From: Rikenella sp031549665 | Lineage (GTDB): Bacteria; Bacteroidota; Bacteroidia; Bacteroidales; Rikenellaceae | Assembly (NCBI GenBank): GCA_031549665.1 | Contig: JAVBPJ010000002.1 | Span: 124,001-188,000 of the forward strand | Direction: 5' to 3' | DNA: 64,000 nucleotides | Shown: piece after piece, positions 8,891-18,174 of the stretch | Numbering within the stretch: the stretch's first letter is position 1 | Layout: each line of letters opens with the position of its first letter | The notes under the pieces: generated by a model | Seen by the model: the letters and a program-made list of their open reading frames with translations, nothing else | Told to the model about the DNA's origin: nothing | Databases searched by the model: none | Program-made: the position numbers and the translations under genes

Positions 8891-9313
8891 TTATTTCGAC
8901 TGGTTTTGTTGCTTCAGCAGGTCTCGAATTTCGGCCAGCAGCTTCTCCTCGGCCGAGGGTTTGGCCGGGGGAGCCGGCGCTTCGGCGTGTTTGCGCTGCA
9001 GGACGGTAACTCCCTTCACCAGGCCGAAGATGGCAAATGCGATGATGGTGAAATCGAGAATGGTTTGGATGAATTTTCCGTAGGCGATCACCACCGCAGG
9101 GTGCGCGTCGGTGGCGGCCAAAAGTTGCACGGACAGATCCGAGAAGTTGACTTCGCCGATCAGGAAGCCCAAAACGGGCATCAACAAATCGCCTACCAGC
9201 GAGCTGACAATTTTTCCGAACGCGGCGCCAAGGATGATCCCCACGGCCATGTCGACCACGTTGCCTCGGGTGGCAAACGCCTTAAATTCGGAGATCCATT
9301 TGGGTTGTTTCAT
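8891..9313 (-). CDS. mscL: Large-conductance mechanosensitive channel
   Basis: 140 residues, the usual MscL size. The N-terminal amphipathic helix plus first membrane helix (RGNVVDMAVGIILGAAFGKI) is diagnostic; a second membrane helix lies near residues 75-100, followed by a charged cytoplasmic helix ending in QQNQSK. Opens under membrane tension to release solutes on osmotic downshift. The ATG at 9313 was chosen over upstream codons because it matches the family start (MKQPKWISEFKAF). Confidence 0.95.
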   Translation of the reverse strand: MKQPKWISEFKAFATRGNVVDMAVGIILGAAFGKIVSSLVGDLLMPVLGFLIGEVNFSDLSVQLLAATDAHPAVVIAYGKFIQTILDFTIIAFAIFGLVKGVTVLQRKHAEAPAPPAKPSAEEKLLAEIRDLLKQQNQSK

Positions 9314-9389
9314 GGGTTTTATTTTTGGAGTTTGTAGTTGCTTTTTCGGGCGGATCAGCCGTTTTCGCCGCCTTGGCAGGGGGCCTGGA

Positions 9390-9956
9390 TTATTTGAGCT
9401 TCCAGCCGCTGAACGAACGCACAAACGTGCGGGTATCCTGATGTTCGTTCCCCTCCTTGTAGCCGAGGTAGGCGCCGAAAGGGGTTATTTCGCGTTCGGC
9501 AAAGCCGTAGCGGCAATCGATCACTTCGTTTTCCGTCACCGGAAGCAGCTCTTTCACCTGGCAGGGAACCATGCGGCACACCTGCACATAGACCTGTTTT
9601 TTATCGCCGCGGCGCGTGTCGGCCATTTTTTTACCCGCATCGGTCAGGCAGACGTCGATCACCGTGCGCCACGAGTTTTGATCCGTTTTTTTCACCTCGA
9701 CTAGTCCCGCCTGTATCAGGGGGGCGTAGTTTTTCTCGATGTAGCGGTCGCATTGGCGGTGGTCTTCGTCGATCAGCACCTGTTCTCCGACACGCATCGG
9801 GGCGTAGAACGGGTGTTGAAACTCTTCCGAGCGGGCAATTTGCTCCAGTGCAGCCTCGGAGGTGAGTTCCGACCCGCAACCAACCAGTAGAAACAGGCCC
9901 GCAAGGAGTGCCATCGCCCCGGTTACAAATCGTCGATTCACTCTTTTCATCCCCAT
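9390..9956 (-). CDS. Lipoprotein of unknown function
   Basis: 188 residues (or 186 if the second ATG at 9950 is used). A basic N-terminus and hydrophobic stretch end in LLVGCGSE, a good lipobox. The mature domain contains many conserved-looking charged turns (for example YIEKNYAPLIQAGLVEVKK, reminiscent of small envelope proteins of gut Bacteroidales) but I do not recognise a named family. It follows the DUF4435 gene by 8 bases and is probably the last gene of the hflX-led run; a TACCTTTG box inside the end of the DUF4435 gene (9985-9992) could give it extra transcription. Confidence 0.7.
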   Translation of the reverse strand: MGMKRVNRRFVTGAMALLAGLFLLVGCGSELTSEAALEQIARSEEFQHPFYAPMRVGEQVLIDEDHRQCDRYIEKNYAPLIQAGLVEVKKTDQNSWRTVIDVCLTDAGKKMADTRRGDKKQVYVQVCRMVPCQVKELLPVTENEVIDCRYGFAEREITPFGAYLGYKEGNEHQDTRTFVRSFSGWKLK

Positions 9957-9964
9957 GTTTGATC

Positions 9965-11047
9965 TTAATTTGGCGTTACCGCTTCAAAGGTAGCTATTTT
10001 TTGTTGGTTAAGCACCTCGTCCATGCGCTTGCGCACCTGTAAATACAGCGGACAATGCCGATAACCGGTATTTGCGATCAGCAGCTCCTCGACGTCTTTG
10101 AGCGAGTTGTTGTAAGCGCTCAGTTCGTTGCTCTGGGGCATTCCCTGGCGCGACCCCGACATGATCCGGTCGACCGACAGGCGGCGCAACTGCCGGCAAA
10201 CGGCATCGACCGCCACCAGCACCACGTTTTCGAACAGCGTGTGCCCCTGCATGTAGAGGTGGGTTTGCTCGGGCGTTACGCCGCGCCCGTGCAGGTAGTC
10301 GGCGAATCCGTCGACCTGGAGCTGAAGGTCGGCATACCGTTTCCGGAGCTGTTCAAGCCGGCGCTGCACCTGGTTTTGCAGCCAGGCCAGGGTGTCGGCC
10401 CCGTCGTTTTCGACCACCAGAAAATTGATTCGGACGGCCTGCCGGAAGTCCGAAAGCGCAAAAACATCCGGCTTGTTGATGCGGGCGGCGTAGGCGTACC
10501 ACACAAACAGCGGGTGGATGATGCGGGAGTAAGCACTCATGAACGCCTCGAAATCGAAAATCCGCTGGTCTTTTTTGGTCGCCCGCGTACAAATCGAATG
10601 CAGCGACGGCGGATAGCACTGGTAGTTTTCGATGGCGTAGGTGTAGGTCTGAATCAGGTAGGGCAGCCCGTTCAACTGGCGCGACCAGGGGGTCAACTGA
10701 TCGAACAGGTAGTCGAAATCGGAATCCACGCACAGCAGCAGGTGGGGGCCCGATTGCTCGGCGAACTGCAGCACCACTTTTTTCCCTTTGGCAAAGTCGT
10801 TTCGGACGGGCGTGGTGATCTCGAACGTGCGCCCCTGCGGGTCGCCCTGTTCAAATTCGTCGAAAACGGGCCGCCAGAAAGCGATGTCGTCGTACCCTTC
10901 GACATAGACCATCACGCGCGAACGGTTTTGCAGGGCCGACATCGCCTCGAAATAGTCCGACGAGATGTGTTCGATCAGCCCTCCCTGTTCCTGTTCCGGC
11001 GAGCGATGGCGGCGGTTTTGTCTGGGAAAAACGGTTCGTTTGCTCAT
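9965..11047 (-). CDS. DUF4435 (TOPRIM-like) protein
   Basis: 360 residues. The N-terminal half has a TOPRIM-like layout: VYVEGYDD with acidic Glu50 after a beta strand, then LLLCVDSDFDYL with Asp108 and Asp110, the DxD pair that binds divalent metal in TOPRIM folds. This matches DUF4435, a family related to OLD-type nucleases, but there is no ATPase domain here. The C-terminal half (about 190-340) is helical. Its ATG overlaps the stop of the preceding acyltransferase gene as ATGA. DUF4435 proteins often appear in defence-type loci; here it sits among housekeeping genes. Biochemical role unknown. Confidence 0.75.
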   Translation of the reverse strand: MSKRTVFPRQNRRHRSPEQEQGGLIEHISSDYFEAMSALQNRSRVMVYVEGYDDIAFWRPVFDEFEQGDPQGRTFEITTPVRNDFAKGKKVVLQFAEQSGPHLLLCVDSDFDYLFDQLTPWSRQLNGLPYLIQTYTYAIENYQCYPPSLHSICTRATKKDQRIFDFEAFMSAYSRIIHPLFVWYAYAARINKPDVFALSDFRQAVRINFLVVENDGADTLAWLQNQVQRRLEQLRKRYADLQLQVDGFADYLHGRGVTPEQTHLYMQGHTLFENVVLVAVDAVCRQLRRLSVDRIMSGSRQGMPQSNELSAYNNSLKDVEELLIANTGYRHCPLYLQVRKRMDEVLNQQKIATFEAVTPN

Positions 11048-12927
11048 TTTTCTTCAGGTTGCTGGGGGTAATCGGGGTGTTGCGAGGGATCGGTGTCTCG
11101 AAACCGGGCATAAACACCCTCTCCGGTAATTTCGCGAGCAACCAGATCGATCTTCTGTTTGGGAATCCGGGTCAAATCGACGATCAACATGGCATCCAAC
11201 GAATCGTTGAACAGCGGATCGACGTTGAAGCCCATCACCTGGCCGCCGAGCTGGAGGTACTTCTTAATCAGCACCGGCATTCCCTGCCCCTGGGGTTCGA
11301 TGTCGCGGATCAGCTTATCGATCCACTCCATCGAAGAAAGTCCCTTGAGCAGCGCAGGGTCGATGGGCGTTTTTCCCAACGAGGCCAGTCCGTGCCGGGG
11401 CATCACCTGGCCGGCAAGCTCCTCGTTCCAGTAAAACTTCTTGATGTGGTTAATTATCAACCACTTCGACGCTTTTGTGTAGGTGGACGAGATGCTCACG
11501 GGGCCGATCAGGTAGCGGCACCCGGTGCGTTGCAGCAACAGCAGCAAAATACCCCTCCACAGCAACAGCAGGGCGGGGGAACGCTGGTAGGCCGCCGTAA
11601 CAAACGATCGGCCCAGTTCGATGGAACGGACAAGCTGATCGCGCAGATGGTTCGAAAATTCGAAAAGGGTGTGGGAGTAGAATCCCTCGAGGCCGCGCTC
11701 CTCCATCAGCAGGTCGCCAAATCCGACGCGGTAAGCGCCCGCTATCTCCTGTTGTTCGGTGTCCCAAATGAAGAGCTGGTGGTACAGCGAGTCGTACTGA
11801 TCGCTATCCATCTCTCGCAAGGTTCCCTCGCCCACCGAGCGGAAAGTGATCTCGCGCAGGCGGGCTATTTCACGCATCAACAGCGGGATTTGGGTGGTGG
11901 CAACGGCGTAGAGCCTCAATTTACCGGCTTCGAGCAGCAGGTTCTGGGGCGGTATTTGCTCCAACTCGCCGAGCAGTTGTTGCCGGTCGATCGGCGGGAT
12001 CACCTCGCTGCAAACGGGCGCTTCGAGGGCGGGAGCGCCCTCTTCCTGCGTCGGCTCGGCCGGCTTCTCCCCTTTGGGGGAAAGTGTAACAGCGAGGCTG
12101 TAGACGTTGGCCCGCAGGCAGTCCGAAAGAGCTTTCTCGTCGGCCGCCTCCTGCTGCAACCGAACAGGCACGGGCGATCCCAGCGACAGGCCGATCGTCC
12201 GGTGGCTCTTGTTGAGCAGCTCCAGGGGCAGGCGCACCGTGCGGAGCAGGGGGTGGATTTTCCCCACCAAATGGAATTTAAGACTGTTCCGTCCGTCGAT
12301 GAAACAGGGTACGATCGGCACCTCGGCCTGCCGGATAAATTTGACCATCGCCTGCGACCAGGGCTTGTCGCTCACCCGCCGGAATCCTTTTTGGAAGGTA
12401 GACACCTCGCCCGCCGGAAAAATCACCAACGGAGCCCCCGAACGCAGGTGGGCCAGCGCTTTGCGGATTCCCGAAATATTGCGGCCGTTCTTGGCGTTGA
12501 AAGGGTCGACAGGAAGGAAGAAATCGCTCAGGTTGACGATCTTGGTCAGCAGAAAATTGCCCAGGAACTTGACGTCCGGACGTATGCGGGCGATCAGGGC
12601 GATCAACAGCAGGCCGTCCAGGGCTCCCTGCGGGTGGTTTGCCACCAGCAGGAAGGGGCCGGTTCGGGGAATGTGGTCAAGCCTCTTTTGGTCGACCTCT
12701 ATCCGGATATCGAGCTGTTGCAGCACCGCTTCGGCAAAATCGACTCCCTGCGCATCGGCGGTTTTGTCGTACAGTCGGTTAAGGCGGTCGATCCCAAGCA
12801 TCCATTGGGCAAAATGCACCACGGATCGATTCAGCGGAGTGGTGTAGGGGATTCCCAGGTCGGAATTTCCCACCAGTTTTCGCGCCTGTTGATTTTTCTG
12901 TCCTTTATCTTTTTTCTGCTTGCTCAT
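11044..12927 (-). CDS. Fused lipid acyltransferase (PlsC-like plus OlsB/GNAT-like)
   Basis: 627 residues with two domains. The N-terminal part (about 70-300) is a glycerolipid acyltransferase: LVANHPQGALDGL carries the His98/Asp104 catalytic pair and VIFPAGEVS the second motif. The C-terminal part (about 330-600) is an OlsB/hemolysin-type N-acyltransferase (LRLYAVATTQ, REITFRSVGEGT, GAYRVGFG). Such fusions (OlsF of Serratia and Flavobacterium; the split GlsA/GlsB in Bacteroides) make ornithine or glycine aminolipids: one domain N-acylates the amino acid, the other O-acylates the product. Amino-acid substrate cannot be read from sequence. It follows mnmG by 32 bases. Confidence 0.82.
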   Translation of the reverse strand: MSKQKKDKGQKNQQARKLVGNSDLGIPYTTPLNRSVVHFAQWMLGIDRLNRLYDKTADAQGVDFAEAVLQQLDIRIEVDQKRLDHIPRTGPFLLVANHPQGALDGLLLIALIARIRPDVKFLGNFLLTKIVNLSDFFLPVDPFNAKNGRNISGIRKALAHLRSGAPLVIFPAGEVSTFQKGFRRVSDKPWSQAMVKFIRQAEVPIVPCFIDGRNSLKFHLVGKIHPLLRTVRLPLELLNKSHRTIGLSLGSPVPVRLQQEAADEKALSDCLRANVYSLAVTLSPKGEKPAEPTQEEGAPALEAPVCSEVIPPIDRQQLLGELEQIPPQNLLLEAGKLRLYAVATTQIPLLMREIARLREITFRSVGEGTLREMDSDQYDSLYHQLFIWDTEQQEIAGAYRVGFGDLLMEERGLEGFYSHTLFEFSNHLRDQLVRSIELGRSFVTAAYQRSPALLLLWRGILLLLLQRTGCRYLIGPVSISSTYTKASKWLIINHIKKFYWNEELAGQVMPRHGLASLGKTPIDPALLKGLSSMEWIDKLIRDIEPQGQGMPVLIKKYLQLGGQVMGFNVDPLFNDSLDAMLIVDLTRIPKQKIDLVAREITGEGVYARFRDTDPSQHPDYPQQPEEK

Positions 12928-12959
12928 CGCTCTTTTTGTTCCACGTGAAACACTCCGCC

Positions 12960-14831
12960 TTACCGGCCAAAATAGACCAACAGCACATTGATATCGGCCG
13001 GCGAAACCCCCGGAATACGCGAGGCCTGGGCAATGGTTCTCGGAGCAATCCGGGTCAGTTTTTGCCGCGCCTCGATCGACAACGCCTTGATCTCCGAGAA
13101 GTTAAACCCGGCCGGAATGGCAATGCTTTCCAGCCGCTGCAACTTTTCGGCCACCTGGCGTTCCCGCTCGATGTAACCGGCGTATTTCAGTTCGATTTCA
13201 ACCGCCTCCACCTCGCGCTCCCCGATTTGTCGTTTGTCGAGAAACTCCCTCAACGGTTGCGAAACCGCCGCCAACCCCTGCAACGTAACCTCGTTGCGTG
13301 GCACCAGTTCGGCGATTCTCCGCTTTTGCCCCATCGGCGATTCGCCCAGCGAAGCCAGATAACCGTCCGCCTCGGCGGGCGAGATGCTCTCCTCGTGCAA
13401 GAAACGGGTCAGTTGCTCGATTTTCTCTTTCTTTCGTTCCAATGCCTCCACGCGTTCGGCCGAAGCCAATCCCACCGCCGCGCCGACGGGAGTCAGGCGA
13501 CGATCGGCATTGTCCTGCCGGAGCAAAATGCGGTATTCGGCGCGGCTGGTGAACATGCGGTAGGGTTCGTCCACTCCCTTGGTCACCAAATCGTCGATCA
13601 ATACGCCGATGTAGGCTTCGTCGCGCCCCAAAACAAGTGGAGATTCCCCTTTCAGGCGCAGCGTGGCGTTGATGCCGGCCAGCAAACCCTGCGCGGCCGC
13701 CTCTTCGTAGCCCGTCGTTCCATTTACCTGCCCTGCAAAATAGAGGCCATTCACCCGCTTCGACTCCAACGTGTGCAACAATTGGGTGGGCGGAAAATAG
13801 TCGTATTCGATGGCATAGCCCGGCCGGTAAAGCTGCACCTGTTCCAGTCCCCGAATTTGCTGCAACGCAGCCACTTGCACCTCCCAAGGCAACGACGAGG
13901 AGAATCCGTTGAGGTAGTATTCGTGCGTGTCGCGCCCCTCAGGTTCCAGGAAAAGTTGGTGCTGTTCCTTGTCGGCAAAGGTGCGCAATTTGTCTTCGAT
14001 GCTGGGGCAATAGCGGGGCCCGATACCGCGGATCACGCCCGTGAAAAGGGGCGAACGATCGAATCCGCTGCGCAGCGTATCATGTACTTCGAGCGAGGTG
14101 TAGGCAATGTAACAGGGCATTTGTTCCTGCGCCGGTTGCTCCCGGTCGAGGAACGAAAAGCGGGAGGGAACGGGGTCGCCCTCCTGTCTCTCAAGCTGCG
14201 AAAAATCGATGGTTCGGCCGTCCAGCCGCGCCGGAGTGCCTGTTTTCATGCGGGCCACTTCGAATCCAAGGGCGGCCAGCTGTTCGGAAAGTCCGTGACT
14301 GGCGGCATCTCCGGCCCTGCCTCCCTCGGCCTGTTGGGTCCCTACGTGCATCAGTCCATTCAGGAAGGTGCCGTTGGTCAGAATCACGGCCTTGGCTCCA
14401 AAGCGCACGCCCAGTTGGGTAACAACGCCCCTGGCCGTTCCCTGCTCGATTTGCAGTTCCACCACCTGATCCTGCCACAGGTAAAGCCCCTGGGTTTGAT
14501 CCAGAATGGCCCGCCAGGCTTGCGAAAAGGCGTATTTATCGCACTGTGCGCGCGGGCTCCACATGGCCGCTCCTTTCGAGCGGTTGAGCATCCGAAACTG
14601 AAGCGTAGTCCGGTCGGTAACCACTCCCATCTGCCCCCCCAGGGCGTCTATTTCCCGGACTATTTGTCCTTTGGCCACTCCTCCCACGGCGGGATTGCAG
14701 GACATTTGAGCCGTTTTGGTCAGGTCCATCGTTACCAGCAGGGTGGACATTCCCATGCGGGCGGCGGCCACGGCGGCTTCGCAACCGGCATGACCGGCTC
14801 CCACCACGATGATATCGTACTCAAACCTCAT
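12960..14831 (-). CDS. mnmG: tRNA uridine 34 5-carboxymethylaminomethyl modification enzyme MnmG
   Basis: FAD- and NADH-dependent partner of MnmE that modifies the wobble uridine of several tRNAs. 623 residues, normal length: starts with RFEYDIIVVGAGHAGCEAA (FAD Rossmann loop), then PAVGGVAKGQIVREIDALGG and PRAQCDKYAF, and the helical C-terminal MnmE-binding region ending near SRIPGVSPADI. Start ATG 14831 overlaps the ybeY stop as ATGA. MnmG has two conserved cysteines usually in this size class; CNPAVGG is one. Confidence 0.96.
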   Translation of the reverse strand: MRFEYDIIVVGAGHAGCEAAVAAARMGMSTLLVTMDLTKTAQMSCNPAVGGVAKGQIVREIDALGGQMGVVTDRTTLQFRMLNRSKGAAMWSPRAQCDKYAFSQAWRAILDQTQGLYLWQDQVVELQIEQGTARGVVTQLGVRFGAKAVILTNGTFLNGLMHVGTQQAEGGRAGDAASHGLSEQLAALGFEVARMKTGTPARLDGRTIDFSQLERQEGDPVPSRFSFLDREQPAQEQMPCYIAYTSLEVHDTLRSGFDRSPLFTGVIRGIGPRYCPSIEDKLRTFADKEQHQLFLEPEGRDTHEYYLNGFSSSLPWEVQVAALQQIRGLEQVQLYRPGYAIEYDYFPPTQLLHTLESKRVNGLYFAGQVNGTTGYEEAAAQGLLAGINATLRLKGESPLVLGRDEAYIGVLIDDLVTKGVDEPYRMFTSRAEYRILLRQDNADRRLTPVGAAVGLASAERVEALERKKEKIEQLTRFLHEESISPAEADGYLASLGESPMGQKRRIAELVPRNEVTLQGLAAVSQPLREFLDKRQIGEREVEAVEIELKYAGYIERERQVAEKLQRLESIAIPAGFNFSEIKALSIEARQKLTRIAPRTIAQASRIPGVSPADINVLLVYFGR

Positions 14832-15274
14832 CGGCTTACTTTTATTTTTCCATGAAAGCGTTGCAGCGCTTGGTTTTCGCGCATCCGCATCGCTTGTTGT
14901 TCTTGTTTCGTTTTGTCCTTGTAGCCCATCAGGTGCAGCACCCCATGAACCATCACCCGCAATAGTTCCACGTGGAACATTTGCTCGAACCGCTCCGCAT
15001 TTTCGCAGACTACCGTTACCCCGATGAGCAGGTCGCCGTTCAGCGTCGATCCCTCGGAATCGTCGAACGTGATGATGTCGGTGGGGTAATCGTGGTTCAA
15101 ATAACGGCGATTCGCCTCCAGGATGGCATTTTCGTCGCAGAAGACGATGCTCAACTCCCCAATGGAAAACCCTTCGAGGGCGGCCTCGGCAAACAGCCAC
15201 GACGAAACGGCGCGCCGCCCCGAAACGAATCGGAAACCGCCTCCCTGCTCGGTATGGTAGGTAATGGCGCTCAT
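14828..15274 (-). CDS. ybeY: Endoribonuclease YbeY (rRNA maturation)
   Basis: 148 residues. Zinc motif region is MVHGVLHLMGYKDK: the first two His of HGxLHLxGYDH are present, while the third metal residue is replaced by Lys-Asp, a form I know from other Bacteroidota. Functions in 16S rRNA 3' end processing and ribosome quality control. ATG at 15274 is chosen because it overlaps the upstream stop as ATGA (15271-15274); an ATG four codons earlier (15286) also exists. Confidence 0.92.
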   Translation of the reverse strand: MSAITYHTEQGGGFRFVSGRRAVSSWLFAEAALEGFSIGELSIVFCDENAILEANRRYLNHDYPTDIITFDDSEGSTLNGDLLIGVTVVCENAERFEQMFHVELLRVMVHGVLHLMGYKDKTKQEQQAMRMRENQALQRFHGKIKVSR

Positions 15275-16464
15275 CGGGCAATCCATTTTTCAGGGTCCAA
15301 ATTCTCACTTTCGCGCCATAGCTCAAAGTGCAGCGTGGCCTGCCCTCCGGCAACGGCGGCTACCGAGCCCAGGCGCTGTCCCTCCAACACCTGCTCGCCC
15401 TCGCGCACCAACAGTTCGCCGAGGTTCGAATAGATGGTCAGGTAACTGCCGTGGCGCACCATGACCGAATTCCCCAACCCCTGAAAGAAGAATACTTTGC
15501 GAACCTCTCCGTCGAAAACGGCGCTTACCTCGTCGCCTGCCCGAGCGGCCAAATTGACCCCCTTGTTGTTGATCTTTACTCCCCGCTGAGTGGGATGGTC
15601 GTGCAGTCCGTAGCGATCGATCACCACGCCGTCCACCGGGCGAAGCAGATTGCCCCGCTTGGCTTCAAAGCGTGCCGTGAGCGGATCGCTCGCGGTGCTT
15701 TTGCCTGCTTTTTTCGCAGCGGCATTGCTGCGTTTGACCTCCTCGGCAATGAGTCGTTGCAGCTCGCGTTCCAATTCGGCCATTTGTTTGCGGCGGGTTT
15801 CGGCCTGCGCCAGCAGCGAAGCCTCTTTCCCTTTCAGTTGGGCCTGGTTCTCTTTGAGCTGCCCCTCCTCTTTTTGCAACTGGGCCATTTCGGTACGATG
15901 CTCCAGCTGCAGATCGGCCAGCAGACGCTGCTGCTGATCGAGCAACTGAATCTCGCCGTTCAACCGACGGTTCATGGCCTCCAGCTCGTCGGCTTTGCGT
16001 TCCGTGTTCCGCCCTATCTGTTTAACATAATAAACCCTCCGTGCCGCGTCTGAAAAATCCTGCGCCGATACTACGAAGGCGAGGTAGCTGTTGTTCCGGT
16101 AGTTCTTGTAGGCGATTCGTAGCAGCGAAGTGTAGTCCTGCTTGAGTTTCCGGTATGTTTTCTGGAGTCGTGAAACATCCTGATTTTTGGACGAAACAGC
16201 GGCCGTTACGCGCTGCATTTCGCTCTCGACCCCTTCGATGATCTTTTTGCGGCTTTCGATTTTGCTTTCCACCAGTTTCAGGTGTCCGAGGGTTGTTCCC
16301 TGCTCTTTGCGGGTTTCGCCCAACAGGCGGTCGATGCGGGCAATGTCGGCCTGCGCCTGTTTAATCCGGTTGCGTACTTCGCTTTGATTCGCGCCAACCC
16401 CCATCCCGATCATCGGCGCGACGACCAGCAGAATCAGAGGGAGTATGTTGGGCAGGCGTCTCAT
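15271..16464 (-). CDS. EnvC-like murein hydrolase activator (coiled coil plus LytM/M23 domain)
   Basis: 397 residues: signal peptide (about 1-24), a long coiled coil (about 25-260, rich in Glu/Gln/Lys/Leu heptads) and a C-terminal LytM domain (about 275-397). The zinc ligands look degenerate: the usual HxGxD turn reads NNKGVNLAA, while LHFELW and RHGSYLTIYSNL keep the fold. This pattern fits EnvC/NlpD-type activators of cell-wall amidases rather than an active endopeptidase. Likely periplasmic, acting in cell separation. ATG overlaps the TPR gene stop as ATGA. Confidence 0.88.
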   Translation of the reverse strand: MRRLPNILPLILLVVAPMIGMGVGANQSEVRNRIKQAQADIARIDRLLGETRKEQGTTLGHLKLVESKIESRKKIIEGVESEMQRVTAAVSSKNQDVSRLQKTYRKLKQDYTSLLRIAYKNYRNNSYLAFVVSAQDFSDAARRVYYVKQIGRNTERKADELEAMNRRLNGEIQLLDQQQRLLADLQLEHRTEMAQLQKEEGQLKENQAQLKGKEASLLAQAETRRKQMAELERELQRLIAEEVKRSNAAAKKAGKSTASDPLTARFEAKRGNLLRPVDGVVIDRYGLHDHPTQRGVKINNKGVNLAARAGDEVSAVFDGEVRKVFFFQGLGNSVMVRHGSYLTIYSNLGELLVREGEQVLEGQRLGSVAAVAGGQATLHFELWRESENLDPEKWIAR

Positions 16465-18164
16465 TGCTGTTCGGGCGGAAGGGATTCGATGCGTCGTCGT
16501 ATTTCGACGGGACTGGCTCCCGCCGCGCGTGCGCGTTCCCAATAGGTCTTGGCCAGAAAATATTCGCCCATGGCCCGGAGGATGTCTCCGTAGTGGAGCA
16601 TGATTTCGGGGTTGTTGCTTTGGTCGAGGGCCAGCGCGCGGCGGATCACCTCCTGCGCCTTGCTGTACTCACCCAATTCGTACAGGATCCACGCCTGCGT
16701 ATCGAGGTAGGTGGCGTTCTGCGGGCTCAACTCGTTGGAGCGGTTGCTCATGGCCAGGGCGCGTTGCAGGTCGCGCTGCTCCAAACTCAGGAAATAGGCA
16801 TAGTTGTTGAGTACGCCCGCGTTGTCGGGATTCCGGCGCAGCGACTTTTTGTAGTAATCGTACGTTTGGGGCATGTTCCCCTGATTGTGCGCAATGTCGC
16901 CGCAGAACTGGTAGATGGTTGCGGCGATCGAGTCGTTCTTTTCGCCCCGGAGCATCTCGTGGGCCTTGGCGAAGAAAGCGAGCGTGTCGCCCTGATTCAG
17001 ACGAACCGACAGTACCGCAAACCCGATATCGGGGTCTTTGGGAAAGCGAAGGGTGCCGGCCTGGATATATTGCTCGGCCTGCTCGGGCTGTTTTTGGAAA
17101 TCGGCCAATTGAATCGCCAACATGTAAAAGATGGGCGGTGCGGGCTTTTCGAGCAACTGGTCGAGGTATTTCCGGGCTAGTCCGACCTGATCGGTGTAGA
17201 GCAGGAAACGAACATAGAATGCCTGAGCATCCGTGTTTTCAGGATCGCTTTCGAGGATTCGATTGGAGAGCAATACCACCGAGGCCACCGAACGGCGCAG
17301 GAGTTCGGGCTGTTCGAGGTAGGTGATGAAATAGTCGATCTTCTGCCTGGTCGAGAAGTCGTCGCGCCGGTCGAAGACCGGCTTCAGGGCCTCGAAATAG
17401 TCGGCATAGCGCTCCTTGATGCGGAAGTATTCGGCCAGGGCGATGCGCGGGCCGACCGAAACCGAATCCAGCGCAATGGCCGTGCGGTATTGCTCCAACG
17501 CCAGCGAGTCGCGGTGCAGAGCCGCCGCCAGTTCCGCCCAGGCAACCCGGTAGGAGGCGTTGTTCGGATTGCTTTCGCACACTTGTTCCAGGTAGTCGAA
17601 GGCTTCGTCGTACTGTTTCGAAACGATCAGGTACTGCCGTTTCATCTCGATCAGCGGACCGGACTGGATCCCGTAGCGGGCTTCCAGCGTGTCAATCAGC
17701 TCTTTTCCCTGCCGGGGCTTGCCCACGCTCATTTTCAGGGCGGCCAACAGGGATTGGGCTTCGCGGTCGACGGGGTTTTTACTGAGCCATTGCTCGAAGA
17801 GGGCCTCAGCTTCGGCGTATTGGCCGTTCACGGCCAGCAGGCGGCCGTATTGGTGCGTGTAACTCCGCTCAAGGGTGTCGAGCTGCCGGGCCTGCCGGGC
17901 GTATTCGAGCGCAAGTTCGGGTTTTCCCGCTCCTTCCACCAGTTGCGAAAGCTGGTAATAGGCGGCCGCATGGGCGGGATCCTCCTTCAGTACGCGGGCA
18001 AAATAGCGGGCGGCCAGGTAGTTTTCGCCCTCGCTCAGGGCCTGTATCCCGTCCAGGTAGTAGTACGACGCCTTGACTTGCCGCAACGAACGGTCTTGCT
18101 CCCGAGCGAAAAGGAGACCGGGGAGTGCGACTAAAAGGGTGATTATGACTAATCTGCGCAACAA
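16461..18164 (-). CDS. Tetratricopeptide-repeat envelope protein
   Basis: About 567 residues with a short N-terminal hydrophobic segment (VIITLLVALPGLLFA, likely signal peptide) and 34-residue TPR units through most of the length, clearest at about 30-130 and 420-560 (AAAYYQLSQL, AGVLNNYAYFLS, ATYLDTQAWILYELGEYSKA). There is no ATG near the signal peptide; two consecutive TTG codons (complements at 18162-18164 and 18159-18161) fit best, since a longer ORF from ATG 18269 would run 95 bases into dut. Probably scaffolds protein complexes in the periplasm, with the neighbouring EnvC-like protein a possible partner (inference). Confidence 0.8.
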   Translation of the reverse strand: MLRRLVIITLLVALPGLLFAREQDRSLRQVKASYYYLDGIQALSEGENYLAARYFARVLKEDPAHAAAYYQLSQLVEGAGKPELALEYARQARQLDTLERSYTHQYGRLLAVNGQYAEAEALFEQWLSKNPVDREAQSLLAALKMSVGKPRQGKELIDTLEARYGIQSGPLIEMKRQYLIVSKQYDEAFDYLEQVCESNPNNASYRVAWAELAAALHRDSLALEQYRTAIALDSVSVGPRIALAEYFRIKERYADYFEALKPVFDRRDDFSTRQKIDYFITYLEQPELLRRSVASVVLLSNRILESDPENTDAQAFYVRFLLYTDQVGLARKYLDQLLEKPAPPIFYMLAIQLADFQKQPEQAEQYIQAGTLRFPKDPDIGFAVLSVRLNQGDTLAFFAKAHEMLRGEKNDSIAATIYQFCGDIAHNQGNMPQTYDYYKKSLRRNPDNAGVLNNYAYFLSLEQRDLQRALAMSNRSNELSPQNATYLDTQAWILYELGEYSKAQEVIRRALALDQSNNPEIMLHYGDILRAMGEYFLAKTYWERARAAGASPVEIRRRIESLPPEQQ

Positions 18165-18174
18165 GCAAATGGGT

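Noticed and set aside
9985..9992. TACCTTTG inside the end of the DUF4435 gene
   Set aside because: A -7 match without a -33; within coding sequence such matches are expected by chance. Not listed as a feature.
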